DNA from: Pseudomonas putida
GTDB taxonomy: Bacteria > Pseudomonadota > Gammaproteobacteria > Pseudomonadales > Pseudomonadaceae
Assembly: GCF_005080685.1 (NCBI RefSeq)
Contig: NZ_CP039372.1
Location: 1 to 64,000, forward strand
Direction of reading: 5' to 3'
DNA length: 64,000 nucleotides
A program made the translations under genes and the position numbers. The notes under the pieces were generated by a model. That model ran no database searches, was not told the origin of the DNA, and was given only the letters and a program-made list of their open reading frames with translations. This document shows positions 1-9,454 of this stretch, piece by piece. Within the stretch, counting starts at the first letter, position 1; the number at the start of each line of letters is the position of its first letter.

Positions 1-1
1 C

Positions 2-1114
2 TTAATTCAGCGCATCCCCCAGCCAATGATCAACGATCCAGGCGCGGATATCGCCGTGCTTGCTGGTGCTATCTCCGAGTACGAGAAGTCCAGAACTCTG
101 GACTGTACAGGAGAAGCTCCACAGGCTGCTGATGAAGTAGAACTGGGGGATTTAGCTGCAGCAGCGGTCGAGCAGCGACATTTCCAGGCAACTGAGGGAG
201 TGCCATTTGGGGACTCCGATCTGCAACAGGCTGAGAACCTTGTTGCGGTAAACGCCGCCGCCTGGTGGCGAGATCAGTCTGAGGCCATCAGTACCTGGAG
301 CAAGTCGCTGGAAGAGCTTGAGCACGATCTGGCCGCTCTTGGGCCAGAGCCTGCGACCGATCAGTACTACTGGTTCGACAAAACAGGCCGTCCTGTGCCG
401 GCACCAGTGAACGAGTACGACTGGATCATGGCGAAAGCCTTTATCAAGGATGAGCATACCCCCGAATCCCAGATTGAAGGCTTTGGCGCTGGCCTTCAAG
501 GCAGGTCGAGCAACTCCGGTGTACCCGGGGACATTACCGGCGCTTCAACCAGTGACTCAACCACTCCTCAGGAGGTTGGTATGGCAAACGCTGACAGCAA
601 TACGGGACAGAAACTCATCCTTCGCGGTGTGACCAAGCTGGATAACGATCAGTACGACACCACAGTGCTCCTGTACCAGGGCAGTGGGGATTACCTACAG
701 GGATACGTGAAGGTCAACGGTGAGAAGCACCAGGTCCTTGCGTTCATCAATGAGCGTAACCCCGACCCAGGTACCGGTGAGATCAAGCCTAACTTTATCA
801 CCCTGTCCCAGCCGAACAACGATGGAAGCGACCAGAAGTGGACGCAGATCGGCTTCGGGAACGCGGTTAATCGCCGCGGCGACGGGAAAGCCGTTTACTT
901 CGATGAGGTGCTTTTCAACGTTGATAACCAGATCCTCAAGGCAAAGGTTACCAAGCACGTTGATGAGGATATGCACCGCAAGCTGGGTTTCCTCGAGCAA
1001 CGTAAAGAGCGGGAGAAATCAAGCGCTTCCCCAAAGCCCGAGGCTCTGACGGAGCCCGTCAAGCAACAGCCCAGCCCGGCGCAACCCGCTGTTAAATCCC
1101 GGGCACGAGCTTGA
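2..1114 (+). CDS. Hypothetical plasmid protein, 5' end outside window
   Basis: I do not recognise the family. The frame is open to the first base of the window, with no stop and no ribosome site before the first ATG at 26, so the gene probably starts upstream. The C-terminal ~175 residues (from 581) look like a compact globular domain followed by a charged helix and a Pro/Ala/Lys-rich tail. An ATG at 581 is preceded by a very strong in-frame ribosome site (AGGAGGTTGGT), so a shorter 177-residue protein could be made from the same frame. It is followed by a secreted-protein gene, probably in the same transcript. Possibly an accessory conjugation or DNA-handling protein; function unknown. Confidence 0.6.
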   Translation, partial: LIQRIPQPMINDPGADIAVLAGAISEYEKSRTLDCTGEAPQAADEVELGDLAAAAVEQRHFQATEGVPFGDSDLQQAENLVAVNAAAWWRDQSEAISTWSKSLEELEHDLAALGPEPATDQYYWFDKTGRPVPAPVNEYDWIMAKAFIKDEHTPESQIEGFGAGLQGRSSNSGVPGDITGASTSDSTTPQEVGMANADSNTGQKLILRGVTKLDNDQYDTTVLLYQGSGDYLQGYVKVNGEKHQVLAFINERNPDPGTGEIKPNFITLSQPNNDGSDQKWTQIGFGNAVNRRGDGKAVYFDEVLFNVDNQILKAKVTKHVDEDMHRKLGFLEQRKEREKSSASPKPEALTEPVKQQPSPAQPAVKSRARA

Positions 1115-1149
1115 TGCTCCTGGCCGTTGAATGTTCTTGGAGGACTGGT

Positions 1150-1659
1150 ATGAAGACACTGACCCGCGCGTTACTCGTTGTGCTGCTCATGAGCTCGGCT
1201 GTGACAGCCCATGCTGCCACCTGCCGTAGCGGAGAAGCCGCGGTGCGTGGTGGTGAGGCCGGCCTGGCTCGAGATCAGGACGCGGCCGACACCAACCAAA
1301 CGGCTGCTCAGACATCGTCAGACATTTTGGGCAAATGTGTCGGGGGGATCACCGGCATATTCAGCACCACCTCTTTCCCTGATCTGTCTGCCATCTGGCA
1401 AATGATCAAGGACAAGGTTTGCTCGATCGCCAGCTCCTCAGTAAACGGTGTGATTTCCGAGGTGAATGGACAGATCAACGGAGTCATGAGCGAGGTTAAC
1501 GGGGCCGTAACTGATGCTGTCAATCAAACGGGCGTCAACGATACCGGCCTTGGCACCGTTGTCGGTAGCGGCGATACGCATATCAGCAACCCTGTAGAGG
1601 TCGGACACACCAGTGACGCGGCCGATTCGTCGACAAATTGGAATGAGGTTTGGAAATAA
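1150..1659 (+). CDS. Small exported protein of the conjugation region
   Basis: A 169-residue protein with a clear Sec signal peptide (basic start MKTLTR, hydrophobic core to about residue 20, AHA-A cleavage site). The mature part has three cysteines, a hydrophobic patch around residues 60-90, and a Ser/Asn/Gly-rich repeat-like stretch (VNGVISEVNGQINGVMSEV), suggesting an extended periplasmic or surface protein. ATG 1150 was chosen over the longer frame from 1111 because GGAGGACT lies just before it and the signal peptide begins there. A rho-independent terminator follows at once. It may be a pilus- or transfer-associated protein (some I-type plasmids carry similar small exported Tra proteins), but I cannot assign a specific tra name. 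Confidence 0.65.
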   Translation: MKTLTRALLVVLLMSSAVTAHAATCRSGEAAVRGGEAGLARDQDAADTNQTAAQTSSDILGKCVGGITGIFSTTSFPDLSAIWQMIKDKVCSIASSSVNGVISEVNGQINGVMSEVNGAVTDAVNQTGVNDTGLGTVVGSGDTHISNPVEVGHTSDAADSSTNWNEVWK

Positions 1660-1669
1660 AAACCATCGA

Positions 1670-1697
1670 GCCCGCGGATTCGCGGGCTTTTGGTTTT
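1670..1697 (+). terminator. Rho-independent terminator
   Basis: Stem GCCCGCG / CGCGGGC with a GATT loop, followed by TTTTGGTTTT. It lies 10 bases after the stop of the exported-protein gene. Confidence 0.85.
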
Positions 1698-1746
1698 CGG
1701 AGTGAAGAGTTACGGCCGGCGCGGCGGCGCTTAAGGAGGATCGGCC

Positions 1747-2133
1747 ATGAGCGAAGTTTTTGTCAGCACGGTTCATCCGGCTATCGGAAGGTTGTACTGG
1801 GTATTCACATCCAATGCTGATTGCAATTACCCCGATCATTACAGCTTGACCGACTGGAGTGAGCTTGCGACTCGGTTTCCAAAAGGATGGCGAGATCATG
1901 ACTACTACCACTGGCTGCATCGATCACATATCTCGAAGGTTTTCGAACCGGATGACCCCTACAGCGACTATGTCGAGTACGAGGACGAAGAAGCTGGGTG
2001 TCTGGAGCAGCGGCTTTCGGGATTGCTTGCTCGCCTACAGACCAAAAGCGGGCAGACAGTTGAGGAATTCAGGCACTGGATGTTTAGTGCAGTTTGGGTA
2101 GACGTCCCTGCGCTACGCATTGTTGAGAGCTGA
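1747..2133 (+). CDS. Hypothetical protein, 128 aa
   Basis: No family recognised. The ATG is preceded by a near-perfect ribosome site (TTAAGGAGGATCGGCC). The protein is soluble, rich in Trp, Tyr and acidic residues, with an acidic run (YEDEEAG) in the middle and no signal peptide or membrane segment. It stands alone between two terminators, so it is likely a separate transcription unit. Function unknown. Confidence 0.6.
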   Translation: MSEVFVSTVHPAIGRLYWVFTSNADCNYPDHYSLTDWSELATRFPKGWRDHDYYHWLHRSHISKVFEPDDPYSDYVEYEDEEAGCLEQRLSGLLARLQTKSGQTVEEFRHWMFSAVWVDVPALRIVES

Positions 2134-2157
2134 ATGGCGGGCGCAAATGATCAGTAT

Positions 2158-2186
2158 GAAAAAGGGCGCCATGGGCGCCCTTTTTC
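2158..2186. terminator. Bidirectional terminator
   Basis: GGGCGCC-AT-GGGCGCCC-type hairpin flanked by five A on the left and five T on the right, between the convergent 128-aa gene (+) and the methylase-helicase gene (-). It can terminate both. Confidence 0.9.
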
Positions 2187-2602
2187 ATTACGCTCGCATT
2201 TTACTCCGTCCGGGAGCTGCGGAACCTTGTAGGAGGACCGATTTTGGCTCCCACTTCGACTGATAGGAGTCGTCAGCTTGCATCAGTTTCAGTTCCCGAA
2301 GCACATCCCGAGCATCCTCGCGCAGGTAGTCAAGCCGAGTCTGCTGCAGGAACGGCTTCGCCTTCTCTTGGATCGCTTTGTTGAGCTCTGACAGCTCGCG
2401 TCCCGCGTCGACTCGGCCTCATCCCTCCAGCCTTCCAGGCGCTCCAGGAAGTTGTCCAATCGGCTGATGAACCCGCTGATGCTGAATTTGTCGTCAACGC
2501 GATACACCAGGTTGTCCGGCTCGTATGAGTCCCGACCGGTGACGGTGAAGTGGATTTTCTGCCGCTCGCATGACACTTGAATTTCGAAACCTCGATAGCT
2601 TC

Positions 2603-4825
2603 CTACGGCACAAGCTCTGCGCGCTGGAACGTGTCTTCAGACCGCCGCTCGACGGCCCGCTTCATGGCGGTGGCGAATACCGCGGCCAGTCTTTCCTTGT
2701 CCGCGTCTTTGTAGGGTCTGCCATTCGCCGAGAACTCGAATTCAGGTTTGGTGCCGGCATCGCGCCGCTGGATCTCACTTGACCAACGGGCGATTGCCCG
2801 ATCGGCACGTGAGTCGGCGTCACGCAGCCACGCAATGCGGCTGTCGAGCGAGTGCTGGCCACGTTTGAAGTTGGAAAACAATGCTTCCACCTTCTTGAGG
2901 TCTGCAGCGATTTGCACCTGCTGGAAGATCAGAGGATTACCGGTGGCCGCGGCTTTCATCTCGGCGGCGTTGGCTGCCTCGCTGGCCACATCCTCGATCA
3001 CACGCTGGAGGCTGTCCCCCTTGCGGAATTGTTCGATGCCAGCTGCCTTGAATTCGATGGTCTGCCACATGCGGCTATCGTAGGTCTGTTTCGTTGCGTA
3101 GCGCAGAATCTCGATCTCGAATCCGTCAGGATCCATCTCATAGAAGAGGTTACCTTGCCGCTCGATGCGACCATCGCGTTGCTCCAGGTCGCTTGGGCGC
3201 CATGGTGCATCCAGGTGGTGGAGAGCGACCAGGCGGCGTTGGACATTCATGCCGGCACCCATCTTCGCTGTTGACCCCAGAATGATCCTGACCTCGCCGG
3301 CATTCATCTCCGCAAAGAGCTTGGCTTTCTGCAGATCTGTGTTGGCCTCATGGATGTAGCGAATCTGGTTCGCCGGGATCCCGCGAGCGAGGAGCTTTGA
3401 TCGAATGTCGTCGTATACGCTGAACGAGCTGGCACCTGCCAGAATATCGTCCATAGAGATCGAGGCTTCTCCTTCTTCTTCGTCCTCTGAGCTCACAGCA
3501 GCCTGTTCTGGGCGTTTTGGACCTTTTGGCGTGGATAGGTCACAGAAAATCAGTTGCGTGCCTTTACGGTCGTCCCAGTCCTGCCAAATGCGGAATGCTT
3601 GATCGACACACGCATTCACTTTGCTACCTGCGAAATCCCCAGCGCCGGGATCGATGAGTCGGAAATCCAACCCCGCTTTGCGCGCGTCGTTGGTGATCTT
3701 CAAAGGATTGTCGAGGCGTGGGTCTTTCGGCAAATGCTCCATGCGATGGATGATCGATCCATCGTTCCAAGTCTTGAACGTCGATCCATCCGCTTTAAGC
3801 AGCGGATTACCCTCTGCGTCGATCGCCTCTTGCTGAATGCCCATGTACCAAGCTTGAGCCTCCGATCGATCCACAATCACGTTCTGCGGGCGACCGCCTT
3901 TCAGCTTCGGTACTGGGAATCGGGTACCGCGGGCCTCGGCCTGGTCCTGTAGATCCTTGCGTGTGATTACATCAGCGAAGGTTCGATACATCGCCGTCAG
4001 CTCGGGAACGTTCTGGAACTTTGCAAAACGCGAGTTGAGCTTGTAGTTGACGCCGGTAGCGTCAAGCTCCCAGCCGGTTACAACCTGGCCGAATGTCGAA
4101 GCCCAGGCATCAAAATGAATGATGCCCCGGGCCTTCATTTCATCGTACTGGAGGTATCGTTGTACGGTGTAGAGCTCAGCGATCGTGTTGCTCAATGGGG
4201 TACCCGTGGCCAGAAACACGCCTCGGCCGTCGTTCCGTTGCTGCAGGTAGCGACACTTGACGAAAAGATCGAATGCTTTTTCCGATCCTGCCAGATTACC
4301 CAGCCCCGATACCCTGCTGAGCGAGGTCGTGATGAACAGGTTTTTGAATTCCTGCGCCTCATCTACAACCAAGGCGTCAACACCCAGATCGGCAAAGCTG
4401 ACAGCCTGGTCTTTAGAACCGGTGTCGGCTTTCTTTTCCAGTCGCTCGGTCATCCGCTCTTTCGCCTTTTCCATCTCCTTGATGGTCACGCGATCGCCCT
4501 GGCTGCTCTTGAGGTCCAAAATGGCGTCAGTGAGATCCTGGATTTGCTCCTGCAGCAGCTCCTCGAGCGTCTCCGGGGGCATGCCAATTTTTTTGAACGA
4601 GCTGTGAGCCACCACCACAGCATCCCAATCCCCGGTAGCGATTCGGGCAAAGAGTCGCTCCCGGTTTTCTTTCTTGAAATCCGTCTTCTCAGCAACCAGC
4701 ACGTTGGCGTTAGGGTAGAGGTCGTAGAAGGCATCCTTCCACTGCAGTAGAAGATGATTCGGTACCAACACCATTGGCTTTCGGAAAAGCCCATCCGCTT
4801 GCTCTCCATCACGGTTCCGACACAC
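2603..4825 (-). CDS. SNF2-type helicase segment of the methylase-helicase gene
   Basis: Reading frame carrying the helicase motor of the broken gene: KPMVLVPNHLLLQW (motif Ia-like), VVDEAQEFKNL (DEAQ-type Walker B), FLATGTPLSNT (motif III), and the C-terminal helicase motifs (GAGMNVQRR and WRPSDLEQRDGRIERQG, motif VI). The first ~15 residues are out of frame; the real sequence continues from the preceding segment. The frame stops early at 2603, and adding one base near 2612 restores ACAVGSYRGFEI and the conserved C-terminus. Confidence 0.8.
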   Translation of the reverse strand: MCRNRDGEQADGLFRKPMVLVPNHLLLQWKDAFYDLYPNANVLVAEKTDFKKENRERLFARIATGDWDAVVVAHSSFKKIGMPPETLEELLQEQIQDLTDAILDLKSSQGDRVTIKEMEKAKERMTERLEKKADTGSKDQAVSFADLGVDALVVDEAQEFKNLFITTSLSRVSGLGNLAGSEKAFDLFVKCRYLQQRNDGRGVFLATGTPLSNTIAELYTVQRYLQYDEMKARGIIHFDAWASTFGQVVTGWELDATGVNYKLNSRFAKFQNVPELTAMYRTFADVITRKDLQDQAEARGTRFPVPKLKGGRPQNVIVDRSEAQAWYMGIQQEAIDAEGNPLLKADGSTFKTWNDGSIIHRMEHLPKDPRLDNPLKITNDARKAGLDFRLIDPGAGDFAGSKVNACVDQAFRIWQDWDDRKGTQLIFCDLSTPKGPKRPEQAAVSSEDEEEGEASISMDDILAGASSFSVYDDIRSKLLARGIPANQIRYIHEANTDLQKAKLFAEMNAGEVRIILGSTAKMGAGMNVQRRLVALHHLDAPWRPSDLEQRDGRIERQGNLFYEMDPDGFEIEILRYATKQTYDSRMWQTIEFKAAGIEQFRKGDSLQRVIEDVASEAANAAEMKAAATGNPLIFQQVQIAADLKKVEALFSNFKRGQHSLDSRIAWLRDADSRADRAIARWSSEIQRRDAGTKPEFEFSANGRPYKDADKERLAAVFATAMKRAVERRSEDTFQRAELVP

Positions 4826-7200
4826 ACCAGCGTCTTACCGGCGCCGACTACGTGATCGAACAGTGCTGTGCCGTCCTGAATTCCGCGCCAAATTGCGTCC
4901 TTCTGGTGCGGACGGAGCGTGATGTCCAGCGAGGTGCCGGGCAGCTGCAGGTGTGAGCCGTCGTAGCGGCTGGGAATATTGGTGTTGAACCGATCGTTGT
5001 AGAGTCGCGAGAGGGATTCACGACGATCCTGATCCTCCCAGATCCAGTCGGTGAACGCAGCGCGGATCTCGTCCGCCTTTTGGTTGGCTGCAGCGGTCTG
5101 AGTTTCATCAACCTGCATGATCGGATGGCCATGATCGTCCTTTCCGACCTCCACTTTCACTTGGATCGGGCGGTTCGTTAAAACCGCCTCTACCAGCTTG
5201 TTTGCGGGGTACGCTTCGGTGCCCCAGGTGACGCGCATGGTGGTGTTATCCCCCTCGGAGATGTTCACCATCCACTTGCCCAAGGCCTCCTGGTAGTCGA
5301 TGCGCCGGCGTACATCCCCCATCAGGTGTACGACGAAATCATCGATTGTTTTCGCCGGTACCCAAGTCGAACCCAGCTGCACGGAAATGTCGATCGGCTC
5401 GATGTCTGCTGGCTGTATCGGACGCAGCGCCTCGACGTTCTCCAAGAACTTTGGATCGTGTTCCGCGGCTCGAAGCGCTCCCCTGAGTTTCGCTTTCACG
5501 TTCCCGGTCAGGTACTGATCGGCTGTTTCCCAGCGATCCTTGCCCGGATTGAAGTAGACAAGTCCCTTCAGGTCACGAAGGAGTTCAGGCTCACTCAGAC
5601 CGCACAAGCGGATCATGCGCTCGAGGTCTACACGGCCCACCTGGTTCATGCTGACAACCAGTGCATCCTTAGCGGATTCGACGTGCCGAATTTCTTCGCG
5701 TGGGCTCATCACGCGGCGCGAGAAGATTGCGGCTTTATCAGCTGTGGGATTGCGCGCCGGCACTCCGTGCTTGCGTGCCATGTCAGCCGATACGCCGCGA
5801 TCGTAGTTGCTCTCAAGCGCATTGAGCAGAGGGTATTCAGGATCCTCCCCCATCGCCAGGCGGTTGGCTTGGCTACTCAGGTGGCCAAATCGACGGACGT
5901 ACTTGTCGTACAGTCCATTCAAACGGCCGCGCAAGGTTTCCAGATCTTGAGGGTCAACGGACTGCTCAGCATTCATCAACGCGCGCAGAGCGTCACGTAC
6001 CTCAATCATGCCGCGAATTCGTTGGCCTGCCCGCTCGGTTTTCGGGGTAATGAACTGGTAGTCGTGGGCTGCAAGCTGATCTGGCAAGCGACGGGCCAAA
6101 CGGTCGTCAGCGGTCACAAAGTAGGAACCCACTTTGGTATTCGCTGGCAGGTCGACCTCGGGTTTACCTAATTGGCCATCAGTTTCATGATCAAGAGGCT
6201 CGCCTGTGAAGGTGCGGATAACACCTGCAGGCAACGATTGAAGTCGGGCGCTGATCGCCGCGCTCAGGTCCTGGCCTGGCTCCGCCATCAAATCAGCGGC
6301 ATCGCGGCGCATCTTCCCGGTGAGGGCCATCCGGCCGGCCATCTGCTCGGGATTGTCGATGAAATACTGGTTGATCGTGATTGGCTCACCCGATTCGCGA
6401 TCTCGTATTTCACCGACATCTACCCAGCGGCGCTCCGGTTGGTCTCCGGGGAGTGCCTTCTGGAAGAACACGATATCCGTCGTTACTTCGGTCAGGGCAT
6501 TCTCTTTGAACGCCGTGTTGGGTAGACGAATAGCGCCCAGGAAGTGGGCCGTATCTGCGATATGTTCACGCGCCTTGCTATTGGCGGCATCGAGGAAATA
6601 CCGACTGACAACGGCTCCCATCACACCACCAGGTTTGAGCGTATTGAGCGATTTAGCCAGGAAGTAGTTGTGGATCGAGAAACCAGCCAATTCGCGGTGG
6701 TGCGGGTCATACAACGATTGCGAACCGAAGGGCGGGTTCGCCACGCAGGCATCGAAGTATGCGCTTGGGATAGCCACATCCTGCAGACCGCGATTGATGA
6801 AGGTGGATGATGGATAAAGATGAGCGCCGATCTGCGCTGTCAGAGGGTCAAGCTCGATGGCGGTGATGCGACTGTTGCTCCGCATTTCTGTCGGCATCAG
6901 GCCGATGAAATTGCCAATGCCGGCAGCTGGTTCCAGAACCTTGCCACCTTTGAACCCTAGTCGCTCCAGACCCTCGTAAATGCCGTCGATTACGGTGGTT
7001 GAGGTGTAGTGCGCGTCCTGGGTGGAGCGCCTGGCCCTCTCGTACTCATCTTGGCTGAGCAGTGAGGCCAGTTCCTGGTACTCGGCACGCCAAGCATCAT
7101 TTCGATGATCGAAAGCCTGCGGCAGTCCACCCCATCCTACATATCTGACCAGCGTGGATTGTTCGTCTGGGGTGGCGCCACGGCCTTCCTTGTGCAGCAC
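4486..7200 (-). CDS. Methylase-containing segment of the methylase-helicase gene
   Basis: Longest uninterrupted N-terminal frame of the broken gene at 2188-7739. It contains YVGWGGLPQAF near its start, a SAM-binding segment (KVLEPAAGIGNFIG), the N6-adenine methylase catalytic motif NPPFG, and, at the end, the helicase Walker A motif DHVVGAGKT. The last ~110 codons after VMESKRMG are out of frame nonsense: adding one G to the GGG run near 4795 joins this segment to the helicase segment. The true start of this frame is upstream of the listed one, since SDYAITGADSLGSGG continues before the first ATG-like codon. Confidence 0.75.
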   Translation of the reverse strand: MLHKEGRGATPDEQSTLVRYVGWGGLPQAFDHRNDAWRAEYQELASLLSQDEYERARRSTQDAHYTSTTVIDGIYEGLERLGFKGGKVLEPAAGIGNFIGLMPTEMRSNSRITAIELDPLTAQIGAHLYPSSTFINRGLQDVAIPSAYFDACVANPPFGSQSLYDPHHRELAGFSIHNYFLAKSLNTLKPGGVMGAVVSRYFLDAANSKAREHIADTAHFLGAIRLPNTAFKENALTEVTTDIVFFQKALPGDQPERRWVDVGEIRDRESGEPITINQYFIDNPEQMAGRMALTGKMRRDAADLMAEPGQDLSAAISARLQSLPAGVIRTFTGEPLDHETDGQLGKPEVDLPANTKVGSYFVTADDRLARRLPDQLAAHDYQFITPKTERAGQRIRGMIEVRDALRALMNAEQSVDPQDLETLRGRLNGLYDKYVRRFGHLSSQANRLAMGEDPEYPLLNALESNYDRGVSADMARKHGVPARNPTADKAAIFSRRVMSPREEIRHVESAKDALVVSMNQVGRVDLERMIRLCGLSEPELLRDLKGLVYFNPGKDRWETADQYLTGNVKAKLRGALRAAEHDPKFLENVEALRPIQPADIEPIDISVQLGSTWVPAKTIDDFVVHLMGDVRRRIDYQEALGKWMVNISEGDNTTMRVTWGTEAYPANKLVEAVLTNRPIQVKVEVGKDDHGHPIMQVDETQTAAANQKADEIRAAFTDWIWEDQDRRESLSRLYNDRFNTNIPSRYDGSHLQLPGTSLDITLRPHQKDAIWRGIQDGTALFDHVVGAGKTLVCVGTVMESKRMGFSESQWCWYRIIFYCSGRMPSTTSTLTPTCWLLRRRISRKKTGSDSLPESLPGIGMLWWWLTARSKKLACPRRRSRSCCRSKSRISLTPFWTSRAARAIA

Positions 7201-7758
7201 CTGCAGCAGTTGAATGGCAGCGACGTTATCGCGGAATTTCGATTTTGGACCGCCAGAGCCCAGTGAATCAGCACCGGTAATCGCATAGTCAGAGGGGCTA
7301 CAGGTCCGTTTTGATCTCCAACATTTGCAAGATCTCGTGCTCGGTCAGACCCTGCTTGCTGTCCGCTGGCAGGCTGTTGATGGCCGTCAATTCCAGGGCT
7401 TGCTGCTCCAATAGCCGGCTGAGCAGTTGCAGCTCGCCCTGAAGCTCCATCGCCTTGAGGCGTTCCGGGCTGTTCAGCGCCCAGCGATCCAGAATCTTCC
7501 AGCCTTGGAGACTGAACGACGGCGACTGGCGGATCGATGCGAGTGTCTGTTGGCTCAGGACTCGTGCGGAGATTTCCAGGGGCTGTGTTTGGTTGGTGAT
7601 CATAATGGCGGTCTCCTTGGTCTTCGTCGGAATCGAGGCCGGCTTGCAGGTCCTCGATGGTATTTACCGTCTCTTGAAAAGCGAAATCGAACGTCATCTG
7701 CCCCTGATTCTCTGGGGTCTGCCGCCGTTTTCTAGGCATTGCCGTCGCCTCCTATTCC

Positions 7759-7786
7759 AGTTTGTATAATAGTCATTATACAAACT
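7759..7786. promoter_or_regulatory. 28-bp perfect inverted repeat (operator candidate)
   Basis: Arms AGTTTGTATAAT and ATTATACAAACT around a 4-base spacer, 20 bases upstream of the methylase-helicase start. The core TTTGTA-N12-TACAAA has the same geometry as TCCGTA-N12-TACGGA at 13574 and 51282. It also contains a TATAAT-like box, so a repressor bound here would cover the promoter. Confidence 0.65.
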
Positions 7787-7838
7787 ACTGAAGACACGAC
7801 AATGTGCGTTTCTAACTCACTGTTTTTAAAAGGTACTG

Positions 7839-9353
7839 TTAGTAGCCCGGCTTCGGCCTTTTCAGGAAATCTCCCTGGCTAAGATCGGTCGGGTACTTGT
7901 GACGGTACTCCGATCGGATGCCATCCAGCTCAGCATGCTCGCTCGGGGCAGCTCGCCGTACAAGCATCTTTCCCTCGATCACTTCCAGGTTGTAACTGAA
8001 ACCGCGAATCTCCTCGGGAGTCCAGACGCGCTCGCGTTCTTGAGTGATGCGCAGTCGGCCAGCTGCTGGAGTGCAATCCACCTCAGAGAGGCGACGCGCA
8101 TACAACTCGGTACCGTTGCGGCTAAACACCTGCAGCGTATGGACTAGGTTATCTGATTCTAGCCGTTCGACGGTTACAGGCAGGCCTGCGTAGGCCTGAT
8201 CATGCTTATCTCGATTCGACCAACGACCAAATCCGTTGGCTTCTCGCTGCAGCTCGTAGCGCATATGAATGCTCATGCGGCTGACGAGGGGATCTACTGC
8301 CAATACACGGGCTTCGACCCGATAGCCAGCGGTGTGAAGGCGAGAGCACAGCCTGGCGAGACTATCGGGATCCCGCATGGTCCCGTCGATCAAGAGATTC
8401 CGCCGATTCTTGATCGCCAAATTGGTGAGCTTTACCGACCATGCGCCGGCGTCCGGATGAGTACGATCGGCGGCCAATCGATCGTTCTGCCGCATCAGCT
8501 GCAGGTATTGCGGATGGTGCTTGCGCAGCTCATCAGCATCAACCTTGATGGTGTTACCACCGAACTCATCCAGTGCTTTGCTGCTGAGTCCGGCCTTGCC
8601 TGCACCAGGTTGTCCCCCGAGAAGAACGGCGGTTGGATGGTTGACAGGTTTGGTAGTGGAGAGCGCCAGGAGGGCGATGTCGTCAAAAATGGCATCGTGG
8701 TCTTCGGGGGACAGTCGGAATTGCGACTGGTCGTCCTTGGGAAACGTCATTTGCTGTCGGTGTCCTTCCTTGATACCAGCAGCGATTGCCTGAGCTTCAA
8801 TGCGCAGCTCGCTGATAGTAAGCCTACCGTCTGAAAGTCCGACGGCCTTCAACATGCCTTGTAGGGCATTGCGGGTGCGGTCCCATGCTTTTCCGAGGAA
8901 TGAACGCTCCTCCTCCGCGACAAATGCGAAGACCTCTTCTGCACGATGGATGCCGGGGAGTTTGGCGTAGTGCTGATCCACGTACGCCCAAATATGGGCT
9001 AGTGAAGGTTCGCCGCGCGTTTCAAGAACGCGATCCAGGAATTCCCGCTTTTCTTCGGGATTGAAGGTGTTAAGCCCATAATGCCCGAGGAGCTCGTGGC
9101 GCAGCGCTCGTCGCACGGCCCCTTCATCACCCATATTGGAAGCGGCAAGGGTAAAGATGGCTCTTGCTGGGTGGTAGGCTGCGTCAATTCGGTATCCGAT
9201 TTTTTCTCTTGCGGCGTCGGGTCCATAAATTTCCTCCTGCGTGGCCTTGATAATAGCAGTCACACCTATGTGACCACGATATTCGGCCATGAATCGATCC
9301 ACTATCGCCTGGGCCTGAGCAACGGTAAGGCCAACGTGATCGGGAGATGCCAT
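7839..9353 (-). CDS. Zeta-toxin-type kinase fused to an HExxH-like domain
   Basis: 504 residues. The C-terminal half has a zeta-toxin/P-loop kinase fold: GGQPGAGKAG (Walker A), KVDADELRKHHP (the D-[AP]-D-x-[LY]-R-x-x-H-P signature of zeta toxins), and later basic residues. Known zeta toxins phosphorylate UDP-GlcNAc. The Walker A residue after Lys is Ala instead of Ser/Thr, which may weaken activity. The N-terminal half carries HELLGHYG, a zinc-peptidase-like HExxH signature. No epsilon-type antitoxin is seen next to it. Start chosen at ATG 9353 with AAGGGGATACCTC before it. Likely a plasmid polyvalent/effector protein rather than a classic toxin-antitoxin pair. Confidence 0.75.
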   Translation of the reverse strand: MASPDHVGLTVAQAQAIVDRFMAEYRGHIGVTAIIKATQEEIYGPDAAREKIGYRIDAAYHPARAIFTLAASNMGDEGAVRRALRHELLGHYGLNTFNPEEKREFLDRVLETRGEPSLAHIWAYVDQHYAKLPGIHRAEEVFAFVAEEERSFLGKAWDRTRNALQGMLKAVGLSDGRLTISELRIEAQAIAAGIKEGHRQQMTFPKDDQSQFRLSPEDHDAIFDDIALLALSTTKPVNHPTAVLLGGQPGAGKAGLSSKALDEFGGNTIKVDADELRKHHPQYLQLMRQNDRLAADRTHPDAGAWSVKLTNLAIKNRRNLLIDGTMRDPDSLARLCSRLHTAGYRVEARVLAVDPLVSRMSIHMRYELQREANGFGRWSNRDKHDQAYAGLPVTVERLESDNLVHTLQVFSRNGTELYARRLSEVDCTPAAGRLRITQERERVWTPEEIRGFSYNLEVIEGKMLVRRAAPSEHAELDGIRSEYRHKYPTDLSQGDFLKRPKPGY

Positions 9354-9454
9354 GAGGTATCCCCTTCAAACCGAAGCTTTGACAATCGGCCCGTAGCGCT
9401 CTATTGCGTGCGCTACCGCCAAATTGTCGTCAATGCGAAGCCGGGAGCGCTCGA

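Larger units (their letters stand above)
2188..7739 (-). pseudogene. Plasmid DNA methylase / SNF2-type helicase, frame broken
   Basis: About 1,850 codons, read in six overlapping frame segments. The N-terminal part (7739-7300) is a variable region, then an N6-adenine methylase domain (VANPPFG motif; 7300-4800), then a SNF2-type helicase (VVGAGKT Walker A near 4840, VVDEAQEF Walker B near 4360), and a C-terminal segment to the stop at 2188 (LGSYRGFEI-like text reads VGSYRGFEI here). This is the large methylase-helicase ('protein associated with restriction/antirestriction') common on megaplasmids. Frame changes lie near 7610, 7300, 4795, 2612 and 2405. Those at 4795, 2612 and 2405 are repaired by adding one base; those at 7610 and 7300 need one base removed. 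Sequence error is more likely than decay, because every segment is well conserved in style up to each break. A possible operator lies upstream at 7759. Confidence 0.8.

Noticed and set aside
5326..6171. 281-codon plus-strand open frame
   Set aside because: Antisense shadow of the methylase domain; Cys- and Arg-rich low-quality protein with no ribosome site.
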